Assembly: GCF_014268585.2 (NCBI RefSeq)
Contig: NZ_CP077092.1
Location: forward strand, 3,038,001-3,102,000
Origin: Pseudomonas iranensis
GTDB lineage: Bacteria > Pseudomonadota > Gammaproteobacteria > Pseudomonadales > Pseudomonadaceae
Reading direction: 5' to 3'
DNA length: 64,000 nt
Shown here one piece after another: positions 8,269 through 16,928 of this stretch (position 1 is the first letter of the stretch; every line of letters starts with the position of its first letter). The position numbers were made by a program, and so were the translations under genes. The notes beneath the pieces are model-generated. The model was not told the origin of the DNA and did no database searches. It saw only the letters and a program-made list of their open reading frames with translations.

Positions 8269-9109
8269 CCCCGCTCCAGACCATCGACAACTCCGACGGC
8301 ACGATGTCAAAGGGCGGGTCATCAGCACGCAACTGGCTGCTGCCATCGATCAGCGCGCACGCCGCGTAGTCCGGCACTGCGGCTAGCATTTCCGTGCCCG
8401 CTAATAAGGCACGCAGACCTGAGAACTGGGGTACCGCCAGCATCACTCGCCGCGAGCGGCCGATGCGTGCCAAGTCGGTATCGATGGCGCCGGTCAAATC
8501 CCCGGAAAACGACACCAAGGCGTGAGGTCGTTCGCAATACTCATCCAAGGTCAGGGGGCCAGGACGATTATCGCCGCGCAGTATCTTTACGCGCAGATCC
8601 CGCAGCTTCTTGCGTTTAGCATTGGCCGGCAACTCGGTGGTGTAGCTGACTCCGACGGAAATCTCTCCGGAGGCAAGCATGGTCGACATCAGCAGAAAGT
8701 TAACCCGCCGTACCACTACGATTACGTTTTGCGCCTCTTCGCGAAGTTGATTGAGCAATGGTGGAAACAGGCCAAATTCGGCATCGTCGGAAAGGCCGAT
8801 GCGGAATACGTCCCGGCTGGTGGATGGGTCAAAATCCTTAGCTCGGCTGACAGCTCCGGAGATTGTGTCCATGGCTGGTTGCAACTCTTTAAGAATTGCC
8901 AGCGCTCGCTGGGTCGGCTCTAAGGTACGACCGTTGCGTACTAGCAAGGGATCGTCGAATAAGTCGCGCAACCGCGCTAAAGCGGCACTGACGGCGGGTT
9001 GGCCTAAGAACAGTTTCTCCCCAGCCCGAGTCAAGTTCCTTTCGAACATTAAGGTTTCGAAAATAACCAGAAGATTCATGTCCACGCGACGCAAGTCGTT
9101 TCGATTCAT
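8189..9109 (-). CDS. LysR-family transcriptional regulator (NodD-like group)
   Basis: The DNA-binding region is near residues 10-70 (MNLLVIFETLMFERNLTRAG, then LGQPAVSAALARLRDLFDDPL), followed by a LysR effector domain with a conserved ending in WLRSLI. ATG 9109 is preceded by GAGGG at eight bases; the open frame extends 19 codons further upstream without support. The total of 306 residues is normal. The DinB-type gene is convergent, so the usual divergent-target rule gives no hint about its regulon; the 5' side faces a decayed region. Confidence 0.85.
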   Translation of the reverse strand: MNRNDLRRVDMNLLVIFETLMFERNLTRAGEKLFLGQPAVSAALARLRDLFDDPLLVRNGRTLEPTQRALAILKELQPAMDTISGAVSRAKDFDPSTSRDVFRIGLSDDAEFGLFPPLLNQLREEAQNVIVVVRRVNFLLMSTMLASGEISVGVSYTTELPANAKRKKLRDLRVKILRGDNRPGPLTLDEYCERPHALVSFSGDLTGAIDTDLARIGRSRRVMLAVPQFSGLRALLAGTEMLAAVPDYAACALIDGSSQLRADDPPFDIVPSELSMVWSGVNDNDPAERWLRSLIAQHMATPLPVY

Positions 9110-9199
9110 TCGTAGGCCCTCGCAGGCAGCATAATTTTCAAGTAAAGCAGCTACGCGGCAGAACACCGTGTTTCTGCTGCAACTAGACTTCGAATCGCC

Positions 9200-9455
9200 T
9201 TATTCAATCTCTTTACATTTGACCGGAAATGGATCGGGTTCGTGTAGCTCAAATTGGCGTGGGGAGTACGTCCCGTATTTCCCTTAGCGAGCATTAGGAC
9301 TCAGAGAGTTCTCCCCTCCAAGCTATGGTCGATGTCCAAAGCGGCACGCCACTTCTCGTCGCTCTTTAACCTTCGCATCTAAAGACAGGCTCAAGTCAAC
9401 AGCAAAACGAGCTAAGTGCGATTCCCGTGCCCGCGAACCAAAATTTTCGTTTCAA
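9200..9455 (-). pseudogene. decayed coding remnant of unknown family
   Basis: One minus-strand frame reads as protein-like over about 85 codons, interrupted by two in-frame stops (TAG and TAA). Upstream it contains ESHLARFAVDLSLSLDAKV and it ends with YGTYSPRQFELHEPDPFP and a terminal TAA at 9200-9202. The amino-acid composition and absence of stops on either side of the two lesions suggest a former gene, but I cannot identify it. The evidence is composition only. Confidence 0.3.
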
Positions 9456-10015
9456 TTTTGCAGCAGAATCCGAGGGGCAGTCTGTGTTAGACCAGTGCTC
9501 GCGACTTTATTGATAAAAACGAAATCCAGTAGTCCTTTTTCCTCGCTTGTCCGCCTTCTCTCCCGAGTGGATCTTTGTACTAATCAACCCATGATCTGCG
9601 TTGCGGTGTTCCTAGGCAGATAGAGCAACTTCGTAACAATTGCTGCCAACAAAATTACAAAGGTCGGAGGACTTATGCGCCAAGATCACCTTGATGGTCT
9701 TGGTTACATTCTTAGAGGTAGCAAGGCAGCGCAGCTGCACTTGGGCATCCCACCATTGGGAGGCTCCCCCTGCTGTAAGCTAGGTCGAGAGAAACCTTGA
9801 AGGAAGGCTCGGTGTTGTATTGTTCAAACGTACTACCCGGAGTGTCAGTCTGACGTAAGCAGGTGGTCAGTGTCTCAGTAATCGTCCGGTAAATGCTTCA
9901 ACTTTGAAGTGTCTGTGCGTAACCAGCGCACTTTGACTCACGGCCGGCCTGCTTATTTAATTAGGAGTGATGGCGGGGCGTACAACTGGCCGGCTAATGT
10001 GCAATTCAAATCATA
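9456..10015. other. no gene seen (about 560 bases)
   Basis: No open frame of coding appearance, no hairpin with a T-run and no repeat that I can detect. Together with the remnants on both sides it looks like decayed sequence between two cassettes. Confidence 0.4.
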
Positions 10016-10480
10016 CTATTCAGCCATGCTGACAACCCTGCGCGCTTATTGCCACTGAGTCCCTCGTGTCCATAGGAATGGGTAGAAAGACACGCATTGA
10101 TCTCCGCTCACACACTGAATGTCGTTGCGCCAGGATTACCAACGTAGGCCCTCTTAGTAGGCCGCCGTAAGATTGCTCACAGCTCATTCCAAGAAGGCGG
10201 TATAACTGATGCCCAATGGCTCCCACTGCAGAATATCGGGCGCCCAGTAGTACACCGCTCCCACATCGTCACCCAAGCCGCCCCCGTTGATGGAAAAGCA
10301 TCCACCTGCTGCGTCATCTGCCACCAGCAGATGCCCTTGCGCCCGTCCCTCGCTCCATCCCGCCAGGCCCCGATCAATCTGTATCCCGCCAGTCTCGAAT
10401 GCTATAGCCCCCAAAGTAGACTTGGTTGTCACCTTTAGCTGTAGAAGAACGCTGGAGTTTTGAGGTGAGGTGGAAGCAAG
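10016..10480 (-). pseudogene. DUF2625-family pseudogene with several in-frame stops
   Basis: The frame reads QLKVTTKSTLGAIAFETGGI, then HLLVADDAAGGCFSINGGG and VYYWAPDILQWEPL. It passes a TGA (10184-10186) where the family has Trp, continues as AVSNLTAAY, stop, EGLRW, stop, then VSGDQCVSFYPFLWT, another stop and RRVVSMAE, ending in TAG at 10016-10018. As I remember the family, this order matches DUF2625. The N-terminal part is missing, and about 12 residues seem deleted after IDRG. Four internal stops without a frameshift indicate a gene decaying by point mutation. Confidence 0.75.
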
Positions 10481-10596
10481 TCGTAGGGGCGGTCGGCATG
10501 CTCCAGCATCTCTCGTATGTAGATCATGGCAGGGTAATTAATTTCAAGCGACTTGGCTGCACCATGTGAAGTTTGAAACCAACTGAGGCGACTCAT
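10435..10596 (-). CDS. small ORF, 53 aa, possibly a 5' gene fragment
   Basis: ATG at 10594-10596 has AGGAA six bases upstream. The product starts MSRLSWFQTSHG and ends LKTPAFFYS. It overlaps the start of the DUF2625 remnant in another frame, so it may be the front part of a different gene joined to that remnant by a deletion. The sequence looks protein-like (NYPAMIYIREMLEHADRPYD) but I do not recognise it. Confidence 0.35.
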   Translation of the reverse strand: MSRLSWFQTSHGAAKSLEINYPAMIYIREMLEHADRPYDLLPPHLKTPAFFYS

Positions 10597-10738
10597 GATC
10601 AATTCCTGTTAAGAGGGGGGCATGCGGCCCATAGCTGCCGACCCGGGCGAACAGCTCTCCCGAAAATCAAAAAGCTAGGCTCAGCTTCAGGCATCGCTGC
10701 CGACCTTTGTGCTTCGGCCGTCTGGGGGGTTACCGGCT

Positions 10739-11413
10739 TCAGGCAACTGTTTCATGAGTCCTAGTTTCGATTTCCTCATGGAAGAACGTGTGCACATCGT
10801 CGTACCCTATTTTCTGCGCCGTTTTTAGCGCGTCCGTCCCTTTTGCTGTGCCTTCAACAGTGAAGTAATGCACCTGATTGAGACCGATGGTTTTCAGCAC
10901 TGCGGATAGGTAGGGACGAAGAAAGTCGGGTTGCCGTGCCCTCTCACCGCTAATGTAGCCGCCGGTGGCTACGGCAACGTAGACGGGGCGATCCAATAAC
11001 GTTCCAACCTTACCTTTTGATGTGCTGAGGAAAGTTTTTCCGACGCGTACGACGTGGTCGATCCAGGCCTTGAGCGGCGAGGGCACGCTGTAGTTGTGCA
11101 TGGGAGTAGCGATAAGCAGCACATCGCAGGCATTCAACAGGATGATCATTTGGTCGGAGCGACTCAATGTACCTTTCTGATCCTCGGTAGCTATTTCGCT
11201 CGGATGGGCCAAGGCATGGGCATAAGTCGCATCGACTGGCGATAACGTGTTCAGGTCTATATCCGTCAGTTCAATCCCGCGTATGCCAGCGCGTACTGTC
11301 AGAGCGTGCAGAATCCGCTCAGACAGTTTCAAGCTTTCAGATGCATTACCGTTGGGACTGGCAATCAGGCGAAGGATTCGCAAAGGAGCGAGGGGCTTCT
11401 GAGACGGGTTCAT
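10739..11413 (-). CDS. FMN-dependent NADH-azoreductase-like flavoprotein
   Basis: Flavodoxin-like fold quinone/azo reductase, probably binding FMN and using NAD(P)H. Motifs are the phosphate loop SPNGNASES (about residues 19-27), TPMHNYSVPSPLKAWIDHV (about 100-118) and the VATGGYISGE loop (about 148). ATG 11413 has a perfect AGGAGG, so the 85-codon upstream extension of the frame is not used. It lies 28 bases after the GNAT gene, apparently in one operon transcribed away from the MocR regulator at 12014. A role in quinone or electrophile detoxification is a family-based inference. Confidence 0.85.
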   Translation of the reverse strand: MNPSQKPLAPLRILRLIASPNGNASESLKLSERILHALTVRAGIRGIELTDIDLNTLSPVDATYAHALAHPSEIATEDQKGTLSRSDQMIILLNACDVLLIATPMHNYSVPSPLKAWIDHVVRVGKTFLSTSKGKVGTLLDRPVYVAVATGGYISGERARQPDFLRPYLSAVLKTIGLNQVHYFTVEGTAKGTDALKTAQKIGYDDVHTFFHEEIETRTHETVA

Positions 11414-11441
11414 GATATTGCCTCCTGTACGGGTGATGCGG

Positions 11442-11924
11442 TCATGGGGTATCGAACTGTTTTTGAAAACGCAGCGCGCCGGTATAAAGGCCTTCGCGGA
11501 AGTAGAAGCGTTGGGCGCGCGCGTTGGCCAAACCCGTGTCAAGCACAAGGCGAGCACAACCGCTGGCACGAGCCAGTCGTTCCAGAGCTCGCAATAACCG
11601 GGAGCCCCACTGGCCGCCGCGCTGGGCTTCATCGGTGATGAGGTCATCGACATACAAGAATGGGCCATAAATCAGATTCTCCTGAAGGCGGTAACCTGCA
11701 AGCGCCACGAGAGCCGATGACTCGAAGGCTCCAACCAGGCGATAGCCGCCGGCTCGCATTCGTTCGATACGACTCATAAAATCGGCCTCGCTTGTTAGGT
11801 GGGGGCGCAATTGCTGTATTACCGGGAAAGCGATTTTCAAGTCATGGCGGCTGTCTAGAGGACGCAGGGCAGTGTCGGCCAAGTCGAGCACGCTGGGCAC
11901 GTAGTCTTGAAGATTGAACGTCAT
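11442..11924 (-). CDS. GNAT-family N-acetyltransferase
   Basis: Typical GNAT layout: strand LVALAGYRL, then YVDDLITDEAQRGGQWGSRL containing the acetyl-CoA pyrophosphate-binding Q/R-x-x-G-x-G/A region (about residues 98-106), then ARLVLDTGLANARAQRFYFREG (about 124-145). Its 160 residues make a single domain. The acceptor substrate is unknown. It is the first gene of a probable two-gene operon with the azoreductase-like protein and is divergent from the MocR regulator, its likely controller. Confidence 0.85.
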   Translation of the reverse strand: MTFNLQDYVPSVLDLADTALRPLDSRHDLKIAFPVIQQLRPHLTSEADFMSRIERMRAGGYRLVGAFESSALVALAGYRLQENLIYGPFLYVDDLITDEAQRGGQWGSRLLRALERLARASGCARLVLDTGLANARAQRFYFREGLYTGALRFQKQFDTP

Positions 11925-12013
11925 GGGAGAGGCCTTAGTGGGTTGTGATGGTCAAATCTTGAACTAACATTGCCTCAATTTATTGAACCAAGAAGTGAGA
12001 TATGAACTAGGCC

Positions 12014-13516
12014 ATGATGACTTCCTGTTCGCACCCTTTCGCCTCCTTGGATGGGCAACCCGGTTCGCCTCTGTACCGTCAGTTATATGACCGAGTACTC
12101 GCCGCCATCGCCGCTGGCACGCTTTCCCCTGGTGACCGATTGCCTTCGGTGCGAGCTCTCGCCAAGGATCTCGGCGTTGCTCGTGGCACCATCGAACTGG
12201 CCTATTCGCTGCTCACGAGCGAGGGCTACCTCTTGGCCCTGGGGCAGAAGGGCACCGTAGTCAATCCCGAATTGCAGAAGCCGCTACTGTCTGCCCCCGC
12301 TTTATCCGTCAGCAGCGAGGTGATTGAAAACTCCCCAGACGCACTATGGCGTCCACCGCAACTTTTGCCGTTTCAGATGGGAGTGCCTGCAATGGATGAG
12401 TTCCCACGCAAGATCTGGGCGCGCTTGGGTGCCCGTTATCTGAGAGGCATGCGTTCAGGCGATCTGGACTATCCGCCGCCGCACGGCCTGCCTGCCTTGC
12501 GCAGCGCCATCGCCTCATATCTGCAGGTGTCTCGAGGTATCGATTGCGGCGCCCATCAGGTGTTTATCACCAGCGGCTGGCGCAGTAGCCTGTCGCTGAT
12601 CGTACATACTTTGCTGCGCGCAGGGGAGCGAGCCTGGGTCGAAGATCCTGGCTACCCAACCACGCGCCAAGTGCTTCGTCAATTCGGTATTGAGCTTGAG
12701 GCAGTGCCAGTTGATGCCGAAGGTATGGATGTGGAGCAGGCCATTGCCAGGCATCAGGCTGCACAGGTCGTCATGGTGACGCCGGGGCATCAAAGCCCGC
12801 TGTGTATGGCGCTGTCTTTGCCTCGGAGACAGTTGTTACTCGAATGGGTGGCCCGGAGCGATGCCTGGGTTGTCGAGGATGATTACGACGGCGAGTATCG
12901 CTATGTCAGTCGCCCCTTGCCGGCGTTGGCGAGCCTGGATCGCAACGGGCGCGTGCTGTACGCCGGGACTTTCAGCAAGGTGCTTTTCCCCGGTATCCGC
13001 CTTGCCTACCTAGTGGTGCCTCAGGGGCAAGTGGCAGCGTTTGAGCGTGTAAGTCGGGCGTTATTCTCCGCAGGCTCGCCAGCGATTACTCAAGCGCTGG
13101 TCGCAGAGTTCATTGTCGAGGGGCATTTCACTCGGCACATTCAGCGCATGCGAAGGCTGTACAGCGAACGACGCGCTTTGACTATTGAAGCGTTGGAGCG
13201 GAGTTTACCCAATGGACTGCTGGTGGAGCGCTCGCCAGGGGGGATGCACTTGGTACTCCGTTTGCCGGAGGGAGTAGCCGACACTGCCCTGACTGAGCAA
13301 CTGCTGGCCAAAGGCATCGCCGTGCAACCCTTGTCGCGATGGAGTGTTTCATCGCGGCGTCAATCTGGGCTGCTGCTGAGCTTCACCAACTGCGCCTGCG
13401 CTGCTCAGGGCGAGCAGCTTGGCGCGTTGATAAACCGTGCGCTCAGTAGAGGTTGGCTTTGGTCAGGCCGAACACCTCATCCGACGAACCAGGGACTGCC
13501 TGAAAGGCCACATTGA
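12014..13516 (+). CDS. MocR/PdxR-type GntR-aminotransferase fusion regulator
   Basis: An N-terminal GntR winged helix (about residues 15-80; LSPGDRLPSVRALAKDLGVARG) is fused to a fold-type I aminotransferase domain. The PLP lysine is in AGTFSKVLFPGIRL and the cofactor-binding Asp in VEDDYDGEY. MocR regulators use PLP as sensor, usually acting on a divergent operon, here GNAT plus azoreductase. The 500-residue length is normal, but the last 25 residues look random. The gene overlaps the convergent AhpD-like gene by 74 bases, so the natural C-terminus may be about residue 475. Confidence 0.9.
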   Translation: MMTSCSHPFASLDGQPGSPLYRQLYDRVLAAIAAGTLSPGDRLPSVRALAKDLGVARGTIELAYSLLTSEGYLLALGQKGTVVNPELQKPLLSAPALSVSSEVIENSPDALWRPPQLLPFQMGVPAMDEFPRKIWARLGARYLRGMRSGDLDYPPPHGLPALRSAIASYLQVSRGIDCGAHQVFITSGWRSSLSLIVHTLLRAGERAWVEDPGYPTTRQVLRQFGIELEAVPVDAEGMDVEQAIARHQAAQVVMVTPGHQSPLCMALSLPRRQLLLEWVARSDAWVVEDDYDGEYRYVSRPLPALASLDRNGRVLYAGTFSKVLFPGIRLAYLVVPQGQVAAFERVSRALFSAGSPAITQALVAEFIVEGHFTRHIQRMRRLYSERRALTIEALERSLPNGLLVERSPGGMHLVLRLPEGVADTALTEQLLAKGIAVQPLSRWSVSSRRQSGLLLSFTNCACAAQGEQLGALINRALSRGWLWSGRTPHPTNQGLPERPH

Positions 13517-13922
13517 GGCGATTCCAACCGTTGATGGCGACAATCAGGAACGACAAATCCGACAGATCCTGTTCGGAAAACTGCTCACGCACATCCGCGT
13601 AGAGGCTTTCAGGTACACCATGGGATGGCAGTTGGGTGAGGGCTTCTGTCCAGGCGAGCGCCGCGCGCTCTATTGGCGAGTAGAGTTGCGATTCACGCCA
13701 GACCGCAATGTGATGGAGGCGCAATTCGCGCTCGCCATGGATCTTGGCTTCCTTCACGTGCATATCCACGCAGAACGCGCAGCCATTCAATTGAGACGCC
13801 CGCAGCATTATGAGGTGGGCCAGGTCAGCCAGTAGCGGCTTCTTACTCAGTTGCATCGTCAGCTCCACCAGCTTATTGGAAGCCTGAGGCGACTGTTTGA
13901 AGTAATCAAGACGGTTGTTCAT
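13443..13922 (-). CDS. carboxymuconolactone decarboxylase/AhpD-family protein
   Basis: The AhpD signature is complete: ASQLNGCAFCVDMHVKEA with the CxxC pair and the His two residues on (about residues 47-55), followed by an AALAWTEALT helix. Such proteins are alkylhydroperoxidase-type antioxidant enzymes or carboxymuconolactone decarboxylase homologues; CxxCxxxH favours the former. I start it at ATG 13922; a GTG at 13931 is also in frame. It is convergent with the MocR gene, overlapping its end. Confidence 0.85.
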   Translation of the reverse strand: MNNRLDYFKQSPQASNKLVELTMQLSKKPLLADLAHLIMLRASQLNGCAFCVDMHVKEAKIHGERELRLHHIAVWRESQLYSPIERAALAWTEALTQLPSHGVPESLYADVREQFSEQDLSDLSFLIVAINGWNRLNVAFQAVPGSSDEVFGLTKANLY

Positions 13923-14533
13923 GGCGGTCACTCGCAGGGGGTTTAGGGTTGTTGGAGCCCACTGTAGCCACGCGTAGTCTAGTCAGACAGGGCCAAGAAA
14001 AGACCTTTCAACTAAGCCATGCAGTTCTGATTCTCGATTTGCCGTTCGCCGATGTTGCCAAGCCGGTTGTCCATGTACCCGGCGGAAGGCGACCCAAAGC
14101 CGGTGTATAAACTGGCACAGTAGCGGCAACTGAGTTGCGATGCGCGATAGTTCTGAGGTGGATAACAGGTGCAGCGCCTTTGTGAAGACTGCTTTCTCTC
14201 GCCGGTCGACAACGCCGAAACAGATCGCGAGAGAATGGGGCGGTGGGCGGCCAATCCGCAGTTCGCAGAGCAGCTCAGGCGTATTTACGAAGAGTGGAGT
14301 GGTATTTTCCTCTCAAAGAAATTCGATGCGGCCGGATTTTCAGTCCTATAACGCACCTGAGAACACAGCCATTGGCGCGTGTCAAAAAAACCTATTTGTC
14401 GTCATTTCGACAAAAACGAATAATGGTCAAATTGACTCGGTAGAGCTTCGGCACCCTGATTTTTATGACGTTTTAGGTTGGCATGAAATGTGTCAGTGAT
14501 GGGTAAATGGCTTAATACCCAAGGAGCTGAAAC
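13923..14533. other. spacer of about 600 bases with one doubtful small ORF
   Basis: This stretch holds the promoters of the AhpD-like gene and, further on, of the SDR. The only frame with a plausible ribosome site starts at GTG 14169 and ends at 14351; AGGTGG lies eight bases upstream of it. It would encode 60 residues containing MGRWAANPQFAEQLRRIYEE, a helical segment of unknown family. Nothing else is recognisable. Confidence 0.35.
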
Positions 14534-15277
14534 ATGAAAAGTGAGTTCGACAATCGTGTCGCTGTGGTAACCGGAGCAAGTTCAGGCATCGGACTGGCAG
14601 TCGTACAACGATTACTAAGCTATGAAGCGACGGTAGTGGCGATGTCCCGTGGCCAGGGCGGCCTGGCTGCACTCAAAGACGTTCATGGTGATCGCCTCCA
14701 TATTGTCAATGGCGATGTTACGGTAAGTTCGGATCTTGAGAAGCTTGCACACTGCGTCTCCAGAATCGGGCCTGTAGATTTTCTAGTACCGAATGCAGGA
14801 GTCGCTGTACTTGAAGATAGCCTGGCGAGTCAGGGATTCGAGCGAAATTGGGCCGTCAACGGAGCAGGTGCGCTTAACACGCTTTCAGCTTTGCGAGCCC
14901 AATTGGCGAGACCCGCTTCGGTTGTATTTGTGGGGACTTTTCTTTCCGCTTTGGCCTTCCCAGGCTTGGCTGGCTACATTGCGTCGAAAACAGCACTGAC
15001 AGCGCATGCTCGAACCTTAGCCGTCGAACAGGCTGAGGCGGGAATTAGAGTGAACGTCGTATCGCCAGGGCCAACAGCTACGCCGATCTGGCGATCACTA
15101 GGGTTGGATAATGCGACGTTGTCCTCAGTCGCGGAAACGGTCAACCAGCGCCTACTAGAGGGTAAGTTCCTTGAGCCGGAAGCGGTGGCAGATGTGATTC
15201 TGTTCCTTCTATCAGAGCGAGCACGTGGCATTTACGGCCAAGATATTGTGGTAGATGGTGGGTATACCTTGCGGTAG
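14534..15277 (+). CDS. short-chain dehydrogenase/reductase
   Basis: A classical SDR of 247 residues. The cofactor loop TGASSGIG is at residues 14-21, NAG at about 88-90 and the active-site YIASK at about 148. The residue 13 before the Tyr, normally Ser, reads as Thr (GTF). The C-terminus IVVDGGYTLR is typical. A strong ribosome site AAGGAGCTGAAAC precedes ATG 14534. The substrate is unknown; it stands alone and ends in a hairpin terminator. It belongs to the cassette-like genes between the umuC scars. Confidence 0.9.
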   Translation: MKSEFDNRVAVVTGASSGIGLAVVQRLLSYEATVVAMSRGQGGLAALKDVHGDRLHIVNGDVTVSSDLEKLAHCVSRIGPVDFLVPNAGVAVLEDSLASQGFERNWAVNGAGALNTLSALRAQLARPASVVFVGTFLSALAFPGLAGYIASKTALTAHARTLAVEQAEAGIRVNVVSPGPTATPIWRSLGLDNATLSSVAETVNQRLLEGKFLEPEAVADVILFLLSERARGIYGQDIVVDGGYTLR

Positions 15278-15291
15278 GGCATAGAAACGCG

Positions 15292-15347
15292 AAGAGGTCG
15301 TGTAGACATGTATCCGGTGCGGATCGTGCGCTCGGCCTCTTATTTTT
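15292..15347 (+). terminator. probable rho-independent terminator after the SDR
   Basis: AAGAGGTCG pairs with CGGCCTCTT (one G-U pair) across a 32-base loop, followed by ATTTTT. The large loop lowers confidence. Confidence 0.45.
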
Positions 15348-15445
15348 CTTGCGCTAACTTTACCTCGATTGACGCGATCACCTCGGGCCCTTGATTACGT
15401 ACATTCCCCCCATGGTTGCCCACCTTGTATCTATGATTCCTCAGC
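15340..15445 (-). pseudogene. 3' remnant of an SRAP (YedK-type) gene
   Basis: The minus-strand frame reads HRYKVGNHGGNVRNQG, continuing PEVIASIE and stop. It matches the C-terminal end of the intact SRAP protein at 17445-18155 (HWYKVGKDVGNVRNQG). The rest of the gene, including the catalytic Cys2, is absent. It lies downstream of umuC on the same strand, while the intact SRAP gene is on the other strand upstream of umuD. It is therefore a leftover of a different copy. Confidence 0.7.
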
Positions 15446-15647
15446 TGGCCGGTGCCGAGACGCCCAGCTTGCCTTGAACGAAAGACCCACATGGGCAAGC
15501 CCGCAGCGGTGACCACCTTTGCTATATGCATGGCTCATTTATGTCCGCTTCTGGCCGATTTCTGCCTGTCGTGACCGACTGAAATGACCCTAAGCAGCCG
15601 TTCAAGGCTGCTCGTTTCTGCGGCGGTAGATGCCCATCCCGCGGTCG

Positions 15648-16928
15648 CTACTTGGCTCTGACCGTCCACAGCTGATCTAGCTTCGTCGTGTAGCTCTGAC
15701 TCATCAGCTCTCGCCGCATTGCCCAATCAGGCGCCGCAGGCACGCTGGCTAAACGCAGCACTCCCTTGCCCCAGCGGCCATTTATCTCATCCAGAACGCT
15801 CATCACCTTGTCCGCCATCACGGGTTGCGAATGGGCGAACAGGTCATCAGTGAATTCGCCGGGCTGCCGCAGATCCATCAGCAAGACTTCCGCCTTGCTG
15901 TACTTGTAGCCGGGACGAAAGAGACGATTGACCGCTTCGGTCGCAGCCTTCGTCATCAGCCGCACGTCGTTGGTCGGGTACGGTAACTCGACCAGCGCTC
16001 CATTCGCATACTTCGCTTCTTCAGGGTTGAACATGCCGGTGCGAATGCTGACCCGGATTTTCTTGCAGAGTGAGTTTTGCGTTCGGAGCTTTTCCGCCGC
16101 GCGTTGGGTGTAGGTAGCGACCGCTTCCTTGATCGGCTCAATCTGCGTGAGCCGCGTGCCGAACATCCTGCTGCAGCAAATTTCCTGCTTCGGTGGGTCA
16201 GCTTCCCCCAGTTCCAAACATGGGGTACCGGCTAGCTCGCGAGCCGTTTTCTCGACCACCACGCTGAATTTCTGACGAAGCATCCACGGATCGGCTTTTG
16301 CCAAGTCCATTGCAGCCTTGATGCCCATTGTTTCCAGATGAGCCTTCATGCGCTTGCCAATGCCCCAGACTTCGCCGACGTCGGTGTTGCGCAGCGTCCA
16401 GTCGCGTTTGAACGGATCGCACAAATCCACTACGCCGCCGGTGATATCGAGCAGCCGTTTGGCTGTGTGGTTGGCTAGCTTGGCCAGTGTCTTCGTGCGC
16501 GCGATCCCCACCCCGACTGGAATGCCTGTGCGCTTGAGAAGAGTGGAGCGCATGTGCCTGCCAAACGCGGACAGATCTCCAGGCATGCCAGTCAAATCAG
16601 CAAATGCTTCATCAATGCTGTAGACCTCAAGTGCCGGCACCATCGATTCGATGATCGTCATGACGCGCTCGCTCATGTCGCCGTACAGAGCGTAGTTACT
16701 GCTGAAGGCCACGATTCCATGCCGGCGTAGATGGTCTTTGATTTGGAAGTACGGCTGGCCCATTTTTACGAACGGCTTGGCGTCGTAGCTACGCGCGATC
16801 ACACAGCCGTCGTTGTTGGACAGCACCACGATAGGTGTCTTGGCTAGGTCGGGTCTAAAGACGCGCTCGCAGCTCGCGTAAAACGAGTTGCAGTCGATCA
16901 GGGCGAAGACAGGCTCACGTATTGTCAT
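15648..16928 (-). CDS. umuC: UmuC, catalytic subunit of DNA polymerase V
   Basis: Y-family translesion polymerase of 426 residues, complete. The N-terminal palm starts FALIDCNSFYASCERVF (catalytic Asp near residue 12) and YSIDEAFAD (about 103-111) gives the second catalytic Asp-Glu pair. A helix-hairpin-helix follows near residues 175-215, then the little-finger region and a C-terminal UmuC-specific part. It overlaps the end of umuD by 14 bases, so the two are translated together. Expression should follow the LexA box at 17369. In plasmid-associated Pseudomonas elements the homologous pair is called rulAB; the symbol umuC is generic. Its 3' end is duplicated twice upstream in the window. Confidence 0.95.
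   Translation of the reverse strand: MTIREPVFALIDCNSFYASCERVFRPDLAKTPIVVLSNNDGCVIARSYDAKPFVKMGQPYFQIKDHLRRHGIVAFSSNYALYGDMSERVMTIIESMVPALEVYSIDEAFADLTGMPGDLSAFGRHMRSTLLKRTGIPVGVGIARTKTLAKLANHTAKRLLDITGGVVDLCDPFKRDWTLRNTDVGEVWGIGKRMKAHLETMGIKAAMDLAKADPWMLRQKFSVVVEKTARELAGTPCLELGEADPPKQEICCSRMFGTRLTQIEPIKEAVATYTQRAAEKLRTQNSLCKKIRVSIRTGMFNPEEAKYANGALVELPYPTNDVRLMTKAATEAVNRLFRPGYKYSKAEVLLMDLRQPGEFTDDLFAHSQPVMADKVMSVLDEINGRWGKGVLRLASVPAAPDWAMRRELMSQSYTTKLDQLWTVRAK

Noticed and set aside
11414..11668. Upstream extension of the azoreductase frame
   Set aside because: ATG 11413 has a perfect AGGAGG, and the extension overlaps the GNAT gene.
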